Shown: positions 42,108-52,261, counted from the first letter of the stretch. The stretch: 64,000 bases of DNA from Gemmatimonas sp. (GCA_011390935.1 JAABRL010000014.1:21840-85839); one strand, 5' to 3'. The notes: generated by a model not told the origin, from the sequence alone. Numbers and translations: made by a program.

Positions 42108-43037
42108 ATGGCGAATCCGTCACTCGAACAGCTCCTGGCCGCGGGCGTCCACTTCGGACACCAGACCCGGCGCTGGAATCCCAAGATGCGCCGCTTCATT
42201 TTCGCGGAGCGGAATGGCATCCACATCATCGACCTGCAGAAGACGCTCCGCCAGATCGAACTGGCGCAGAAGCTCGTCCGCGAGGTCGTCCTGCGCGGCG
42301 AGACCGTGCTCTTCGTCTGCACCAAGCGGCAGCTTGCCGGCATCGTGCGCGACGAGGCTGAGCGCTGCGGCGCGATGTTCGTCACCGAGCGCTGGCTCGG
42401 CGGCATGCTCACCAACTTCCAGACGGTCAAGAAGCAGGTCCGCAAGCTCAAGGACCTCGAGGCCGGCAGTGAAGATGGCTCGCTCGCCAACTACACGAAG
42501 AAGGAACAGCTGATGATGTCGCGTCAGCGCGAGAAGCTCTCGAAGTACCTCGAGGGCATCAAGACGATGACGCGCACGCCCGGTCTGCTGTTCATTGTCG
42601 ACTCCAAGAAGGAGCGCATTGCGGTCACCGAAGCCAACAAGCTCGGCATCCCGATCGTCTCCATCTGCGACACCAACGCCGATCCCGACCTGATCACGGT
42701 GCCCATCGCCGGTAACGACGATGCCATCCGCTCGGTTGAACTGATCACGCAGGCCATCGCCGAAACGATCGAAGACGCGCGCCGTGAGGCGCCCGCTCGC
42801 CCGTCCGACGAGGAAGCGGAGAGCTACGTGTACAGCACCGATCGCGGCGCGGAGCCGGCGGGCGGAAGCGAGGAAGATCGTCGCAAGCGTCGTCGTCCCC
42901 GCCGTCGCCGGGCCAAGCCCGAGGCGATCGCGCGGCTGCGCACGGGTGCCGACGGCGTGGAAGTCGCTGAAGGCGCACCGGAGGGTGGCGCCGATGACGC
43001 CGCCGACGATGGTGCAGCTGACGCCGGCGACGAATAA
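42108..43037 (+). CDS. rpsB: Ribosomal protein S2 with an extended C-terminal tail
   Basis: The first about 225 residues are standard S2: SLEQLLAAGVHFGHQTRRWN, MRRFIFAERNGIHIIDLQKT, ERWLGGMLTNFQTVKKQ, PIVSICDTNADPDLITVPIA. The protein is 309 aa, some 50-70 longer than usual. The extra tail is first Arg/Lys-rich (RRKRRRPRRRRAKPEA region) and then Asp/Ala/Glu-rich, ending AADAGDE. It heads the rpsB-tsf-pyrH-frr cluster. Confidence 0.95.
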   Translation: MANPSLEQLLAAGVHFGHQTRRWNPKMRRFIFAERNGIHIIDLQKTLRQIELAQKLVREVVLRGETVLFVCTKRQLAGIVRDEAERCGAMFVTERWLGGMLTNFQTVKKQVRKLKDLEAGSEDGSLANYTKKEQLMMSRQREKLSKYLEGIKTMTRTPGLLFIVDSKKERIAVTEANKLGIPIVSICDTNADPDLITVPIAGNDDAIRSVELITQAIAETIEDARREAPARPSDEEAESYVYSTDRGAEPAGGSEEDRRKRRRPRRRRAKPEAIARLRTGADGVEVAEGAPEGGADDAADDGAADAGDE

Positions 43038-43056
43038 TCCCGCTTGACGGAACGGT

Positions 43057-43207
43057 CGGTCTCTCCGGAGACCGGACGCGCTTCCGCGCTCGAGGTGCGA
43101 CGCCGCCGGCCATCCGCCGGCGGCGTTGTCACAACGCGGAGTGGTGCGGCGCCCGCGTGGCTGCCAATGCTGCTTCGTTCGCTTTACCGCCCGGCTCATC
43201 CGGGCGG
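43057..43207 (+). terminator. Three hairpins between rpsB and tsf
   Basis: CGGTCTC/GAGACCG with loop TCCG (43057-43074); an 11-bp perfect stem ACGCCGCCGGC/GCCGGCGGCGT with loop CATCC (43100-43126); and CCGCCCGG/CCGGGCGG with loop CTCAT (43187-43207). The middle one is the strongest and could be a partial terminator that lowers tsf transcription relative to rpsB. No U-tract follows. The rest of the 220-base gap has no ORF I trust. Confidence 0.5.
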
Positions 43208-43257
43208 CTCGACATCGACTTCACGCTTCGACTCGCCCAGGAGACAGGGTTTCCCAT

Positions 43258-44130
43258 ATGACCAAAACCATTACGGCCAAGGATGTGCAGGAGCTCCGCC
43301 AGCGTACCGGCGCGGGCATGATGGACTGCAAGAAGGCGCTCGAGGAGAGCGGTGGTGACGTGGACGCCGCGGTGGAATCGCTGCGCAAGCGCGGCATCGC
43401 CAAGGCCGAAAAGCGTGCCGACCGCAGCACCTCCGAGGGGCTGATCGGTGCCGAGGTGCGTGGTACGGTCGGCGTGCTCGTCGAGCTCAACTGCGAGACC
43501 GACTTCGTGGCCCGCAACGACGACTTCGGCGCGGTGCTCTCCACGCTCGTCGAGCAGATGTTCACGTCGGGCGCCGCAGACACGACGGCCTTCCTGGCCT
43601 CGACGCTCAACGGGCAGTCGGTCGATGAATACGTGAAGCTCACCGCCGGCAAGACCGGTGAAGCGGTGCAGGTGCGTCGCGTCGCGCGTGTGGATGCCGG
43701 CGCCACAGGCCAGGTGGGCGTCTACCGCCATCACAATGGCAAGCTTGCCGCGCTCGTGTCCATCACCGCGGCGTCTGCCGAGGTGGCGGGGAACGCATCC
43801 ACGGCCGAAGTGGCCAAGTTCGTCGCGGAGCATGTCGCTGCCGCGGCGCCGCTCGCGGTCGACCGCACCGGGGTGCCAGCCGACAAGCTCGAGAGTGAGC
43901 GTCGCATCGCCGAAGAGCAGGCCCGTCAGACCGGCAAGCCGGAAGCGATGATCGAAAAGATCGCCACTGGCAAGATCGAGGCGTACCTGAAGGACGTCAC
44001 GCTCATGCCGCAGCCGTGGGTGCGTGATGGCGGCAAGTCGATCGGCGATCTGGTGACGGAGCACGGCAAGGCAGCGGGTGGAGACCTCACGGTCGCCGGC
44101 TTTGTGCGCTTCCAGCTCGGCGTCGACTGA
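43258..44130 (+). CDS. tsf: Translation elongation factor Ts
   Basis: Nucleotide exchange factor for EF-Tu. The N-terminal UBA-like region KDVQELRQRTGAGMMDCKKALEES is diagnostic, followed by KRADRSTSEGLIGAEV and the core ELNCETDFVARNDDF. The 290 aa is normal. CAGGAGACAGGG just upstream of ATG 43258 is an excellent ribosome binding site and fixes the start. Confidence 0.96.
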   Translation: MTKTITAKDVQELRQRTGAGMMDCKKALEESGGDVDAAVESLRKRGIAKAEKRADRSTSEGLIGAEVRGTVGVLVELNCETDFVARNDDFGAVLSTLVEQMFTSGAADTTAFLASTLNGQSVDEYVKLTAGKTGEAVQVRRVARVDAGATGQVGVYRHHNGKLAALVSITAASAEVAGNASTAEVAKFVAEHVAAAAPLAVDRTGVPADKLESERRIAEEQARQTGKPEAMIEKIATGKIEAYLKDVTLMPQPWVRDGGKSIGDLVTEHGKAAGGDLTVAGFVRFQLGVD

Positions 44131-44133
44131 CCC

Positions 44134-44889
44134 GTGACCGCTGACCAAGGTCCAGCCGACTCGGAGGCCCCCGCCTCCGAGTCGCTGCGGTACCCTCGGG
44201 TACTGCTCAAGCTCTCCGGCGAAGCGCTCGCTGGGGAGCGCGGACTCGGGTTTGACTTTGATCGGCTCGCGTTCTTCGCGGAGCAGATCGCCGAAGTCGT
44301 TGCCATGGGCGTCCAGCTCGGCCTCGTGATCGGTGGCGGCAACATTGTGCGTGGCTCGCAGCTCGCCCCGCTCGGCATGGACCGCGTCTCGGCCGACTAC
44401 ATGGGCATGCTCGGTACCGTGATCAACGCGCTCGCGCTGCAGGACGTGCTGGAGAAGCGCGGTCTCGACACGCGTGTCATGACCGCCATTCGCATGGAGG
44501 AGCTCGCCGAACCGTACATTCGTCGGCGCGCCATGCGGCATTTCGAGAAGGGGCGCATTGTCATCTTTGCCGCCGGGACGGGGAACCCCTACTTTTCGAC
44601 GGATACTGCCGCCGTGCTGCGTGGGATCCAGATGAAGGCCGACATCATCATCAAGGCCACCAGCGTCGACGGCGTGTACAGCGCCGATCCCAAAACCGAC
44701 CCCGATGCTCGCCGCTATGAGACCATCAGCTATCGTGACGTGATGCTCGGCGAGCTGCGGGTGATGGATCAGACCGCCATCACGCTGTGCAAGGAAAACT
44801 CGCTGCCGTTGATCGTTCTGAACATTCACCAAACTGGCGCAGTCGCGGCAGCTGTCCGCGGTGAGCGCGTGGGGACCCTCGTCTCATGA
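44134..44889 (+). CDS. pyrH: Uridylate kinase (UMP kinase)
   Basis: Phosphorylates UMP to UDP. Family motifs: [74 protein letters not shown]. The 251 aa includes a short Ala/Glu-rich N-terminal extension. The GTG start at 44134 lies three bases after the tsf stop, and the end overlaps frr by four bases. Confidence 0.96.
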   Translation: MTADQGPADSEAPASESLRYPRVLLKLSGEALAGERGLGFDFDRLAFFAEQIAEVVAMGVQLGLVIGGGNIVRGSQLAPLGMDRVSADYMGMLGTVINALALQDVLEKRGLDTRVMTAIRMEELAEPYIRRRAMRHFEKGRIVIFAAGTGNPYFSTDTAAVLRGIQMKADIIIKATSVDGVYSADPKTDPDARRYETISYRDVMLGELRVMDQTAITLCKENSLPLIVLNIHQTGAVAAAVRGERVGTLVS

Positions 44890-45440
44890 GCACTATCGCC
44901 CAGATCGTGAAAGATGCCCGTGCGGGTATGGAGAAGGCTGTCGATGCCTCCAAGCGCGACTTTTCCGGCATCCGCTCCGGCAAGGCCTCGCCGAACATGC
45001 TCGACACCGTGCGTGTCGAAGTGTACGGCAGCATGATGCAGCTGAATCAGGTGGCGAGCGTCTCCGCGCCCGAGCCGCGAATCCTCATGGTCATGCCGTT
45101 TGACAAGGGACAGGCCAAGGCGATCGAGAAGGCCATCCGCGATTCCGATCTCGGCGTGGAGCCGTCCAATCAGGGCGGCACCATTCGTGTCCCGCTGCCG
45201 CAGATGACCGAGGAGCGCCGCAAGGAGCTCGTGAAGGTGCTGCACAAGCTGGCCGAAGACGGACGCATCGCCATTCGCCACGCCCGCACGGATGGGCGCG
45301 ACAAGCTCAAGAAGCTCGATGGCGTCTCGGAAGACGACAAGAAGAGTGCCGAGAAGGATCTGCAGAAGGTGCATGACGAGTTCATCGCCAAGCTCGACGC
45401 CGCGCTCAAGAGCAAGGAAGCCGAGGTGATGGAGGTCTGA
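44886..45440 (+). CDS. frr: Ribosome recycling factor
   Basis: Splits post-termination ribosomes together with EF-G. The 184-aa protein has [80 protein letters not shown] and the helical C-terminus RRDKLKK-like [20 protein letters not shown] overlap with pyrH. Confidence 0.96.
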   Translation: MSTIAQIVKDARAGMEKAVDASKRDFSGIRSGKASPNMLDTVRVEVYGSMMQLNQVASVSAPEPRILMVMPFDKGQAKAIEKAIRDSDLGVEPSNQGGTIRVPLPQMTEERRKELVKVLHKLAEDGRIAIRHARTDGRDKLKKLDGVSEDDKKSAEKDLQKVHDEFIAKLDAALKSKEAEVMEV

Positions 45441-45469
45441 GCGCGCCGCGTTCTCCCGCTGCCCCACCG

Positions 45470-46300
45470 ATGGTGTCCACGCCCACCGCAGTGCCCGCAA
45501 CGCCCGCCGATACCGGCCGCCCCGATTCTGTGGGGACGGCCGCGTCTGTGTCGCCGTCCGTCGCGGCCGATCCCCTGTTGCAGCGATTGGCCGGTGCGCC
45601 GGTGCCGCGACACATTGCGATCATCATGGACGGCAACGGGCGTTGGGCGCGCGAGCGTCACATGCCGCGTCCGTTCGGGCATCGCGCCGGCATGAAGGCG
45701 GTGCGCGCCGTGGTGGAGGCATCGATCGCGGCCGGCGTGGAGTGGTTGTCGCTCTTCGCCTTCTCGCAGGAAAACTGGCAACGCCCGGTCACTGAGATCT
45801 CCGCACTCATGTCGCTGCTCGAAGAGTATGTGGCCTCGGAGATCGACGAGCTGCGCGCGCAGGGCGTGCGGGTGCGGGTACATGGCGATCTCACCCGTCT
45901 CGATGCAGCCGCCGGTCGCGCGGTGCAGCGTGCGGTGGCGGAGACGGCGCACTGCACGCGCCTCGGCTTGAATCTGTTCATTTCCTACGGCGGCCGAGCC
46001 GAGTTGGTGCGCGCCATGCAGCAGATCGCCGAGGATGTGGCGCGTGGTGCGCTGCGACCAGGTGCGATCACGGAAGATGTCATTCGGTCGCGACTGTATA
46101 CCGAAGATTGTCCCGATCCCGATCTGCTCATCCGTACGTCCGGTGAGCGTCGCTTGTCCAACTTCATGTTGTGGCAGGTTGCCTACGCGGAGCTGTACAT
46201 CTCGGGTGCGCTGTGGCCGGACTTCGATCGCGCGGCGTTGTACGAGGCGATTCTCGATTTTCAGCGACGCGATCGTCGCTTTGGCAAGGTCGCCAAGTGA
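45470..46300 (+). CDS. uppS: Undecaprenyl diphosphate synthase
   Basis: Cis-prenyltransferase that makes the lipid carrier for peptidoglycan. Core motifs: PRHIAIIMDGNGRWARER (catalytic Asp), GHRAGMKAVRAVVEA, LSLFAFSQENWQRP, LFISYGGRAEL, PDLLIRTSGERRLSNFMLWQ and the final LWPDF. At 276 aa it has about 25 extra Ala/Pro/Thr-rich residues at the N-terminus, so a later start is possible. It precedes cdsA as in many bacteria. Confidence 0.95.
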   Translation: MVSTPTAVPATPADTGRPDSVGTAASVSPSVAADPLLQRLAGAPVPRHIAIIMDGNGRWARERHMPRPFGHRAGMKAVRAVVEASIAAGVEWLSLFAFSQENWQRPVTEISALMSLLEEYVASEIDELRAQGVRVRVHGDLTRLDAAAGRAVQRAVAETAHCTRLGLNLFISYGGRAELVRAMQQIAEDVARGALRPGAITEDVIRSRLYTEDCPDPDLLIRTSGERRLSNFMLWQVAYAELYISGALWPDFDRAALYEAILDFQRRDRRFGKVAK

Positions 46301-46330
46301 GGCGATCAGCGACGCCGCGAACCTCGCGGC

Positions 46331-47188
46331 ATGAGTGAGCTGACCAAGCGAATCATCGTTGCGGTGATCGGGGCGCCGTTGGCGCTTGCCATCTTCTGGT
46401 ACGGTGACGCAGCCCTCGCCACGCTCGTGAGTGTCGCATCCGCGGTGGCGGCATGGGAGCTGTATCGTATTGCGCGCGAAGCCGGCTACACGCCGATCGC
46501 TCCGCTCGGCATCGTCATGGCGGCCGTGTTGCCGCTCGTCGTGCACGCGCAATCTCTCGGACTCATACGCGTCCCCTTCACGGTGCCGGTGCTCGTGTTG
46601 CTCGCCACGGTCATCGTGGCACTGTTCGTCCGCACCCCCGCCGAACGCCCGCTGGGCGCCGCGGCAATCACGCTGTTCGGCGTGGCCTACACGGCCGGGC
46701 TGCTGAGCTTCGCGTATGCCCTGCGTACCTTTGACTACGTGATCGGGCAGGCCGCTGGAACCGTGGTTGTCGTCTTTCCGCTGCTCATCACGTGGGCCAC
46801 CGACGTTGGCGCCTTTTTCGTCGGGCGACTCCTCGGTGGCCCCAAACTCATGCCGTCGGTGAGCCCGGGGAAAACCGTGTCTGGTGCCATTGGCGGCGCC
46901 TGCCTCGCCGTGCTGGTCGCGTGGTTGTATCACCGTCATGCGCTCATCCCCATCGCTCAGCTTGCGCTCACTCCGTGGGCACTGATTGGCGTCGCGCTCG
47001 CGCTGAGTGCGGTGGGTCAGCTCGGGGATCTGGTGGAGTCGCAGCTCAAGCGCGAAGGGCAGGTGAAGGATTCATCGCAGCTCATTCCCGGCCACGGCGG
47101 TGTCCTCGATCGCCTCGATTCGCTGCTGTTCACGTTTCCCGTGGCGTTCGTGTTGCTGCGGTGGCTCGTCATTCCCGTTCCAGGCTGA
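46331..47188 (+). CDS. cdsA: Phosphatidate cytidylyltransferase
   Basis: Integral membrane enzyme that makes CDP-diacylglycerol, the precursor of all phospholipids. Several hydrophobic helices fill the first 220 residues. The family signature follows: GDLVESQLKREGQVKDSSQL then IPGHGGVLDRLDSLLF, with the metal-binding aspartates. The 285 aa is typical. It lies between uppS and dxr. Confidence 0.95.
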   Translation: MSELTKRIIVAVIGAPLALAIFWYGDAALATLVSVASAVAAWELYRIAREAGYTPIAPLGIVMAAVLPLVVHAQSLGLIRVPFTVPVLVLLATVIVALFVRTPAERPLGAAAITLFGVAYTAGLLSFAYALRTFDYVIGQAAGTVVVVFPLLITWATDVGAFFVGRLLGGPKLMPSVSPGKTVSGAIGGACLAVLVAWLYHRHALIPIAQLALTPWALIGVALALSAVGQLGDLVESQLKREGQVKDSSQLIPGHGGVLDRLDSLLFTFPVAFVLLRWLVIPVPG

Positions 47189-47194
47189 TCCCGC

Positions 47195-48331
47195 ATGACT
47201 GCATCGCAGGGCGTCGCTCTCCTCGGTTCCACCGGCTCGATCGGCACCAGCACGTTGCGTGTGCTCGAGCGACACCGTGATCGTTTCCATCCGGTGGCGC
47301 TGACGGCCAACGGCAACGTGACGGCGCTGGCGACGCAGGTCGCCGCCTGGTCGCCGTCGTACGTGGGCGTGGTGAGCGGCACTCCGCCCGCCGGCAGCGG
47401 CTGGCGCGCCGGCGTGGAATGCCTGATCGAGGCGGCCACGCACCCGGACGCGCAGATCGTGCTGAACGCCGTCGTCGGCGCAGCGGGGCTGCAGGCGACG
47501 CTGGCCGCCCTCGCCGCCGGCAAGCGGGTTGCGCTGGCCAACAAGGAGACGCTCGTCGTGGCCGGGCCGGTGGTCATGGCGGCCGCCACGGCGGGCCATG
47601 GAACGCTCGTACCCGTAGACAGCGAACACTCGGCCATTCTCCAATGCCTCGCAGGTCGAAACCCGGGGGACATTCGCCGGCTGGTGATCACTGCGTCCGG
47701 AGGGCCGTTTCGTACGTGGCCCGCGGAGCGCATCGCGCACGCGACCGTGGCGGACGCGCTCAATCACCCCACGTGGCGCATGGGCAGCAAAATCACGATC
47801 GACAGTGCGACGCTGGCCAACAAGGCGCTCGAGGTCATCGAGGCGCACTACCTGTTCGGCGTGCCGTATGATCGAATCGACGTGGTGGTACACCCACAGA
47901 GCATTGTGCACTCGTTCGTGGAGTTCACCGATGGCAGTGTCCTCGCGCAGCTGGGTGTGCCGAGCATGGAGCTGCCGATTCTGTACGCGCTGACGCATCC
48001 GGAACGCCTGCCCGATTCCGGCGTACCACGCTTCGATCCGATCACTGCCGGCTCGCTCGCCTTCGAGCCGGTTCGTCACGACGCGTTCCCGGCCCTTGGC
48101 TTGGGCATTGCCGCCGGGCGTACCGGGGGCGCAGCGCCAGCGGTGTTCAATGCGGCCAACGAGGAGGCGGTTGCCGCCTTTCTCGCTGGTCGACTCACGT
48201 TCGGGCAGGTCGCCGAGCGCATCGCCGATGCGCTGGAGGACCTCGCGGGTCGCCCGGGTTCGACGCTCGAGGAGTTGCTCGACGCCGATGCCGCGGCCCG
48301 TCATCACGTTCAATCGCGGCTCTCGTGCTGA
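47195..48331 (+). CDS. dxr: 1-deoxy-D-xylulose-5-phosphate reductoisomerase
   Basis: Second MEP pathway enzyme, target of fosmidomycin; converts DXP to MEP with NADPH. NADPH loop GSTGSIGTSTLRVLERH, then ALANKETLVVAGPV, VPVDSEHSAILQCL (metal-binding D and E), ASGGPFRTW, HPTWRMGSKITIDSATLANK, and FNAANEEAVAAFL. The 378 aa is complete. The end overlaps the rseP GTG by seven bases. Confidence 0.96.
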   Translation: MTASQGVALLGSTGSIGTSTLRVLERHRDRFHPVALTANGNVTALATQVAAWSPSYVGVVSGTPPAGSGWRAGVECLIEAATHPDAQIVLNAVVGAAGLQATLAALAAGKRVALANKETLVVAGPVVMAAATAGHGTLVPVDSEHSAILQCLAGRNPGDIRRLVITASGGPFRTWPAERIAHATVADALNHPTWRMGSKITIDSATLANKALEVIEAHYLFGVPYDRIDVVVHPQSIVHSFVEFTDGSVLAQLGVPSMELPILYALTHPERLPDSGVPRFDPITAGSLAFEPVRHDAFPALGLGIAAGRTGGAAPAVFNAANEEAVAAFLAGRLTFGQVAERIADALEDLAGRPGSTLEELLDADAAARHHVQSRLSC

Positions 48332-49524
48332 CTACGCTCGGTTCCATTGCAGCTCCGTTGTTCGTCTTCGGGATTGTCGTCTTCATCCACGAGCTCGGAC
48401 ATTTCCTCGCCGCCAAGGCGGTCGGGGTGTACGCGCCGATCTTCTCGCTGGGATGGGGGCGCCGACTCGTCGGGTTCCGTCGCGGCGAAACCGATTACCG
48501 CATCTCGGTCTTTCCGCTCGGGGGGTTTGTTCGCATGGCGTCCCGCGAGGACGAGTCCATGGCCGGTATCGAAGGCGGCGGGCGGCTCGATCTCGAGGAT
48601 GGCGCACGCGACGAACGGCTGGCCGAGGAGAAGAAGGCCGCCGGTGCGCTGTGGGACGACAACGCGATGGTGCCCTTCGGCCCCAAGCCCGTCCCGTCGT
48701 CGCGGTGGATGGAGTCGCAGCCCATCTGGGCCCGCCTGCTCATTCTGTCCGCCGGCGTGATCGCCAACATCCTGCTCGCCGTCGTGGTATCGAGCGGCCT
48801 CTACCTTGGCTACGGGCGCTCGTATGTTCCTGCGGTCGTTGATTCCGTGGTGGTCGGGGGCGCAGCGGAGAGCGCCGGCGTCCTCGCCGGCGACACCATC
48901 ACGCTGGTCGATGGTGCCGCCATCAAATCATGGACGGACGTGCTCGATCGGGTTACGCCGGTCACATCGGGCACGCTGACACTCGAGGTGGGACGTGCAT
49001 CGGGACGGCAGACGCTCACCGTGTCGCCCACGATCGCCGACGGCGTCAATCCGACCACCGGTGCCCCGCGCAAGGTTGGACGCATCGGCATTGCCGTGCG
49101 CAATGATGTCCAGCACGAAGAGGTGGGGGTGGGCGAGGCCCTGACCGCCGGTGTGCAAATGACGTGGGTCATGACCACTCGGGTGACCGAGGTGCTCAGA
49201 GGCCTCGTCTCGCGTGAAGTGGAGATGAGCAACCTCGGCGGGCCGATCGAAATCGCACGCACCTCGGTGGCCGCCGCCAAGGGTGGCGCCGAAATGCTGT
49301 GGTCGTTGATCGCGTTTCTCAGTCTGAATATCGCGATCGTGAACCTGATTCCGATTCCGGTGCTCGATGGAGGACAGATGCTCGTCACCATCGCGGAAGG
49401 GATCAAGGGGCGCGCACTCGATATGCGGACGCGCGAGTGGCTCGCGCGCATTGGTGTGGCCTTTGTGCTCATGCTCATCGTGCTCGTCACGTTCAACGAC
49501 ATCAAGCGGCTGCTCTTTTCGTGA
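48325..49524 (+). CDS. rseP: Site-2 intramembrane metalloprotease RseP
   Basis: Cleaves transmembrane anti-sigma factors and signal-peptide remnants. Zinc motif HELGH in VVFIHELGHFLAAKAVGVYA, the PDZ domain near residues 165-245 (ESAGVLAGDTITLVDG), and the second metal-site motif NLIPIPVLDGGQML near the C-terminal membrane helices. The 399 aa is slightly short because only one PDZ domain is clear, whereas E. coli RseP has two. The GTG start at 48325 lies within the dxr end. Confidence 0.94.
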   Translation: MLTTLGSIAAPLFVFGIVVFIHELGHFLAAKAVGVYAPIFSLGWGRRLVGFRRGETDYRISVFPLGGFVRMASREDESMAGIEGGGRLDLEDGARDERLAEEKKAAGALWDDNAMVPFGPKPVPSSRWMESQPIWARLLILSAGVIANILLAVVVSSGLYLGYGRSYVPAVVDSVVVGGAAESAGVLAGDTITLVDGAAIKSWTDVLDRVTPVTSGTLTLEVGRASGRQTLTVSPTIADGVNPTTGAPRKVGRIGIAVRNDVQHEEVGVGEALTAGVQMTWVMTTRVTEVLRGLVSREVEMSNLGGPIEIARTSVAAAKGGAEMLWSLIAFLSLNIAIVNLIPIPVLDGGQMLVTIAEGIKGRALDMRTREWLARIGVAFVLMLIVLVTFNDIKRLLFS

Positions 49525-49988
49525 CGTCGCGGCGCGTGGCCACGCGCGCTCGACGCGTCGCGCTGAGCGCCGTCCTCGTCGGCTGTTCGGGGTGCAGCGC
49601 GCTGTCGGCGCGTCTCGTGCCGTCGGTGGACAGCGATCCCCCGCAACGCTATCCGCGCAATGCGTCCCGCTTCGAACTGCGCGCGCTCAGCGACAGCACG
49701 GTGGCGTTCACGCCCGCCGAAGCGACGTGGGTGCGTAGTGGCATGCTGGGAATCGCGGTCGATCCGGCGCAAGGCGATGCGTTGGTCGCGCGCCTGCGTA
49801 TCACGTCGGTGCAGGGTGACAGCGCCATCGCCATCGTGACGGGCCAGACCACGCGCATCTCCGAGGGGCAGGTGATGCTGCTGGTGCCGCCGACGCCGCA
49901 CTGGTGGCGGCAGCGACTGTTCTGGTACGGAGCGGCGACCGGTGCGGCGATGCTCTCAGTGCTCTCCATTGGATTGATGCGACTGTAG
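49521..49988 (+). CDS. Predicted lipoprotein of unknown function
   Basis: GTG 49521 overlaps the rseP stop by four bases. The 155-aa product has a basic N-terminus (TSRRVATRARR), a short hydrophobic stretch and a lipobox-like LVGC at about residue 21. Acylation there would anchor it in the membrane. The middle is beta-rich (VARLRITSVQGDSAIAIVTG), and the C-terminus carries a hydrophobic helix after HWWRQRLFWYG. I recognise no family. Its coupling with rseP suggests an envelope role. Confidence 0.65.
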   Translation: MTSRRVATRARRVALSAVLVGCSGCSALSARLVPSVDSDPPQRYPRNASRFELRALSDSTVAFTPAEATWVRSGMLGIAVDPAQGDALVARLRITSVQGDSAIAIVTGQTTRISEGQVMLLVPPTPHWWRQRLFWYGAATGAAMLSVLSIGLMRL

Positions 49989-50000
49989 CGCCGGGCAGGA

Positions 50001-52073
50001 TCAACGGGCGCGCACCGCGCGACCGGGCAGCAATCCGTAGCGCGCCAGTCGCCGATAGAGCGTGCTGCGCGTGATCCCGAGCGCAGCGGCGGAATCGGCC
50101 ATGGTCGCGTGTTGGGCAATCGCCTGCGCGAGCTGCGCGCGCGCGTAGTCCGCGACATCGTTCGCTGCGTCTGCGGGCGCCGCATCTGGCGATCGATCGC
50201 GCGCGTACAGGCCGTGCGGCACGAGCAGCGCCGCCGCCGCCGCCGCCGACGCACCGCGCAGTGCAGGAGGCAAGTCGTGCACACCAAGCGCCGACGACTC
50301 GGCGAGGGTCACCATGCGGTGCACCACGTTTCGCAGCTCACGCACGTTTCCGGGCCACGCGTACGTGGCGAACGCCGACACCACCTCCGCCGTGAAGTGA
50401 AACGCACCGTCCGCGGGCGCACTGTCGAGAAACCGTTGCGCGAGTCGTGCAATATCCTCGCGGCGATCGCGCAGCGGCGGGAGCGTGATGCTGAGTACAT
50501 CGAGTCGATGGTACAGGTCATCACGCAATCGACCGTCCGCGACGGCCGCCATGACGTCGCGATTGGTTGCCGCCATCACGCGCGCGTTGTGGGCGCGCGT
50601 CACGTGCTCACCGAGTCGGGTGACTTCACCCTCCTGCAGGACGCGGAGAAGCGCCGCCTGCGCGGCCGGGCTCAACTCGGCCACTTCATCGAGAAAGATC
50701 GTACCGCCATCGGCCGCCTGAAACTTGCCCGTCGTCCCTTCGCGACGTGCGCCGGTAAACGCACCACCCGCGTGGCCGAACAGCTCACTCTCCATGAGTT
50801 CACGCGGAAGCGCCGCACAGTTCACGGCCACGAACGGACCGTCGCGCCGAGGACTCTCATCGTGAATCGATTGGGCCAACACTTCCTTGCCAGTGCCGCT
50901 TTCACCCAGCAGCAACACCGGCAGGTCGGTGCGCGCACAGGCGCGTGCGAGGCGACGCACTTCCTGCATGGCGGGCGCGTCGCCAATGAGATCATCGAGG
51001 TGATAGCGCACCGCGGCCGGTCGAATCCGCGTCGCGGGTCTCGCGTCGATTCCCCGACCGGAAGTCGTGCGCGGAAACACGAGGCAGGCGGTCGCGAATC
51101 GGCCCTCGTGTTCGACGGGATGCACCGCCACACTGCCCGCGCCAAGCAACGGGTGCGCGACCTCATGTGGCGCACCCGCACGCACGCCGGACGCGGCACC
51201 GGAAATGAGCGAAGCCAGCATCGTGCGACCTTCGGTGCCGAGCGCGAGCAGGCGACGTGCCTCACGACCGCCGTTGTCGGACTCGGCAATGATGCGCCCC
51301 GTACGATCAACCGCAAGCACGCTATCGCCTGGATACCGCGCGATCAGTCGCGCATACGCCATCAATAACGCGGCCCGCTGTTCTGCATCACGCGTGGCCA
51401 GCCGCTGCTCGAGCGCCACGGCAATCGCCGTTGCCATCGTGAGCGCGTACGGATGCGCGGCGTCGCGCGAGCCGGACAGATCGATCACACCGAGCAGGAC
51501 TCCAGTAACCGGATCACGGACCGGCACCGACGCGCAATGCCACGCGTGCCAGCGTTCACAGAAGTGCTCGGCACCAACGACATGCACGGCGCGCTGCAGG
51601 GCGAGCGCCGTACCTGGCCCATTCGTGCCGACCGCGGCCTCTGACCAGAGGGCACCGGGCTGGAAGTTGATGTCCGCCAGCAGGTCGAGCGTGTGCGGAT
51701 CGCCATCCGCGGAAAGCATGCAGCCGTCGGCATTGAAGATGGCCAACATGTGGTCCGCGCCGATGTAGCCGTCTCGCTGCGAGGCAAGGACCCCGTCGAG
51801 CTGGGTGAGCCAGTCGGCGTGGAGGCGCGCTTCAGCGAGACGGTCGCCGCGCAGCGCCACCGGCGCCGCGTTGAGCGACGGTGCCACGCCGGCCGACTGC
51901 GATCGCCGCCATGATGACGCAATCGTGCGTCGTACCGCGCTCACGGGAGCGCCAGCAAGTGCGTCAAGGTCGATGGGTGCGCGTACGAGCTGGCTCCACG
52001 CATCGCGCGTGGCGCGCTGCGCGGATCGCCCGAAGGGCAGGGGGTCAGTGGGTACGGCATGCACGGCGCCCAT
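50001..52073 (-). CDS. Sigma-54-dependent activator, AcoR-like
   Basis: A 690-aa enhancer-binding protein. The N-terminal sensory half has a GAF-like region (ILASSWRR-type start [13 protein letters not shown], then [18 protein letters not shown] and [20 protein letters not shown]), as in acetoin regulator AcoR. The AAA+ domain carries Walker [15 protein letters not shown], the sigma-54-contact loop GGAFTGA and Walker [11 protein letters not shown] Fis-type helix-turn-helix ends the protein ([20 protein letters not shown]). ATG 52073 is preferred; an upstream ORF start would run into the divergent promoter region. Its likely target is the adjacent aldehyde dehydrogenase gene. Confidence 0.9.
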   Translation of the reverse strand: MGAVHAVPTDPLPFGRSAQRATRDAWSQLVRAPIDLDALAGAPVSAVRRTIASSWRRSQSAGVAPSLNAAPVALRGDRLAEARLHADWLTQLDGVLASQRDGYIGADHMLAIFNADGCMLSADGDPHTLDLLADINFQPGALWSEAAVGTNGPGTALALQRAVHVVGAEHFCERWHAWHCASVPVRDPVTGVLLGVIDLSGSRDAAHPYALTMATAIAVALEQRLATRDAEQRAALLMAYARLIARYPGDSVLAVDRTGRIIAESDNGGREARRLLALGTEGRTMLASLISGAASGVRAGAPHEVAHPLLGAGSVAVHPVEHEGRFATACLVFPRTTSGRGIDARPATRIRPAAVRYHLDDLIGDAPAMQEVRRLARACARTDLPVLLLGESGTGKEVLAQSIHDESPRRDGPFVAVNCAALPRELMESELFGHAGGAFTGARREGTTGKFQAADGGTIFLDEVAELSPAAQAALLRVLQEGEVTRLGEHVTRAHNARVMAATNRDVMAAVADGRLRDDLYHRLDVLSITLPPLRDRREDIARLAQRFLDSAPADGAFHFTAEVVSAFATYAWPGNVRELRNVVHRMVTLAESSALGVHDLPPALRGASAAAAAALLVPHGLYARDRSPDAAPADAANDVADYARAQLAQAIAQHATMADSAAALGITRSTLYRRLARYGLLPGRAVRAR

Positions 52074-52113
52074 GCCACGATGTTCGGATTGGGACCAACG
52101 GAGCGCAAGCGGT

Positions 52114-52151
52114 GCGACATGTGTCGCGCGACAGGGCGGGACATCCGTCGC
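52114..52151. promoter_or_regulatory. Clustered dyads, candidate upstream activator sites
   Basis: GCGACA-TG-TGTCGC is a perfect dyad at 52114-52127. A second GCGACA (52128-52133) faces GTCGC at 52147-52151. Repeated sites of one sequence about 110-150 bases upstream of a -24/-12 promoter are what an enhancer-binding protein needs. That the neighbouring AcoR-like protein binds here is inference. Confidence 0.55.
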
Positions 52152-52261
52152 ACCGACCGATACGCCACGCGGCCCGACCTCCCCACGGCGAGTTCGCTGC
52201 AGGGAGTCTAAGTGACCGTTCCGCAGGGACTTACAAGGAAGGGCGCGCGAGTGTGCCGTCG

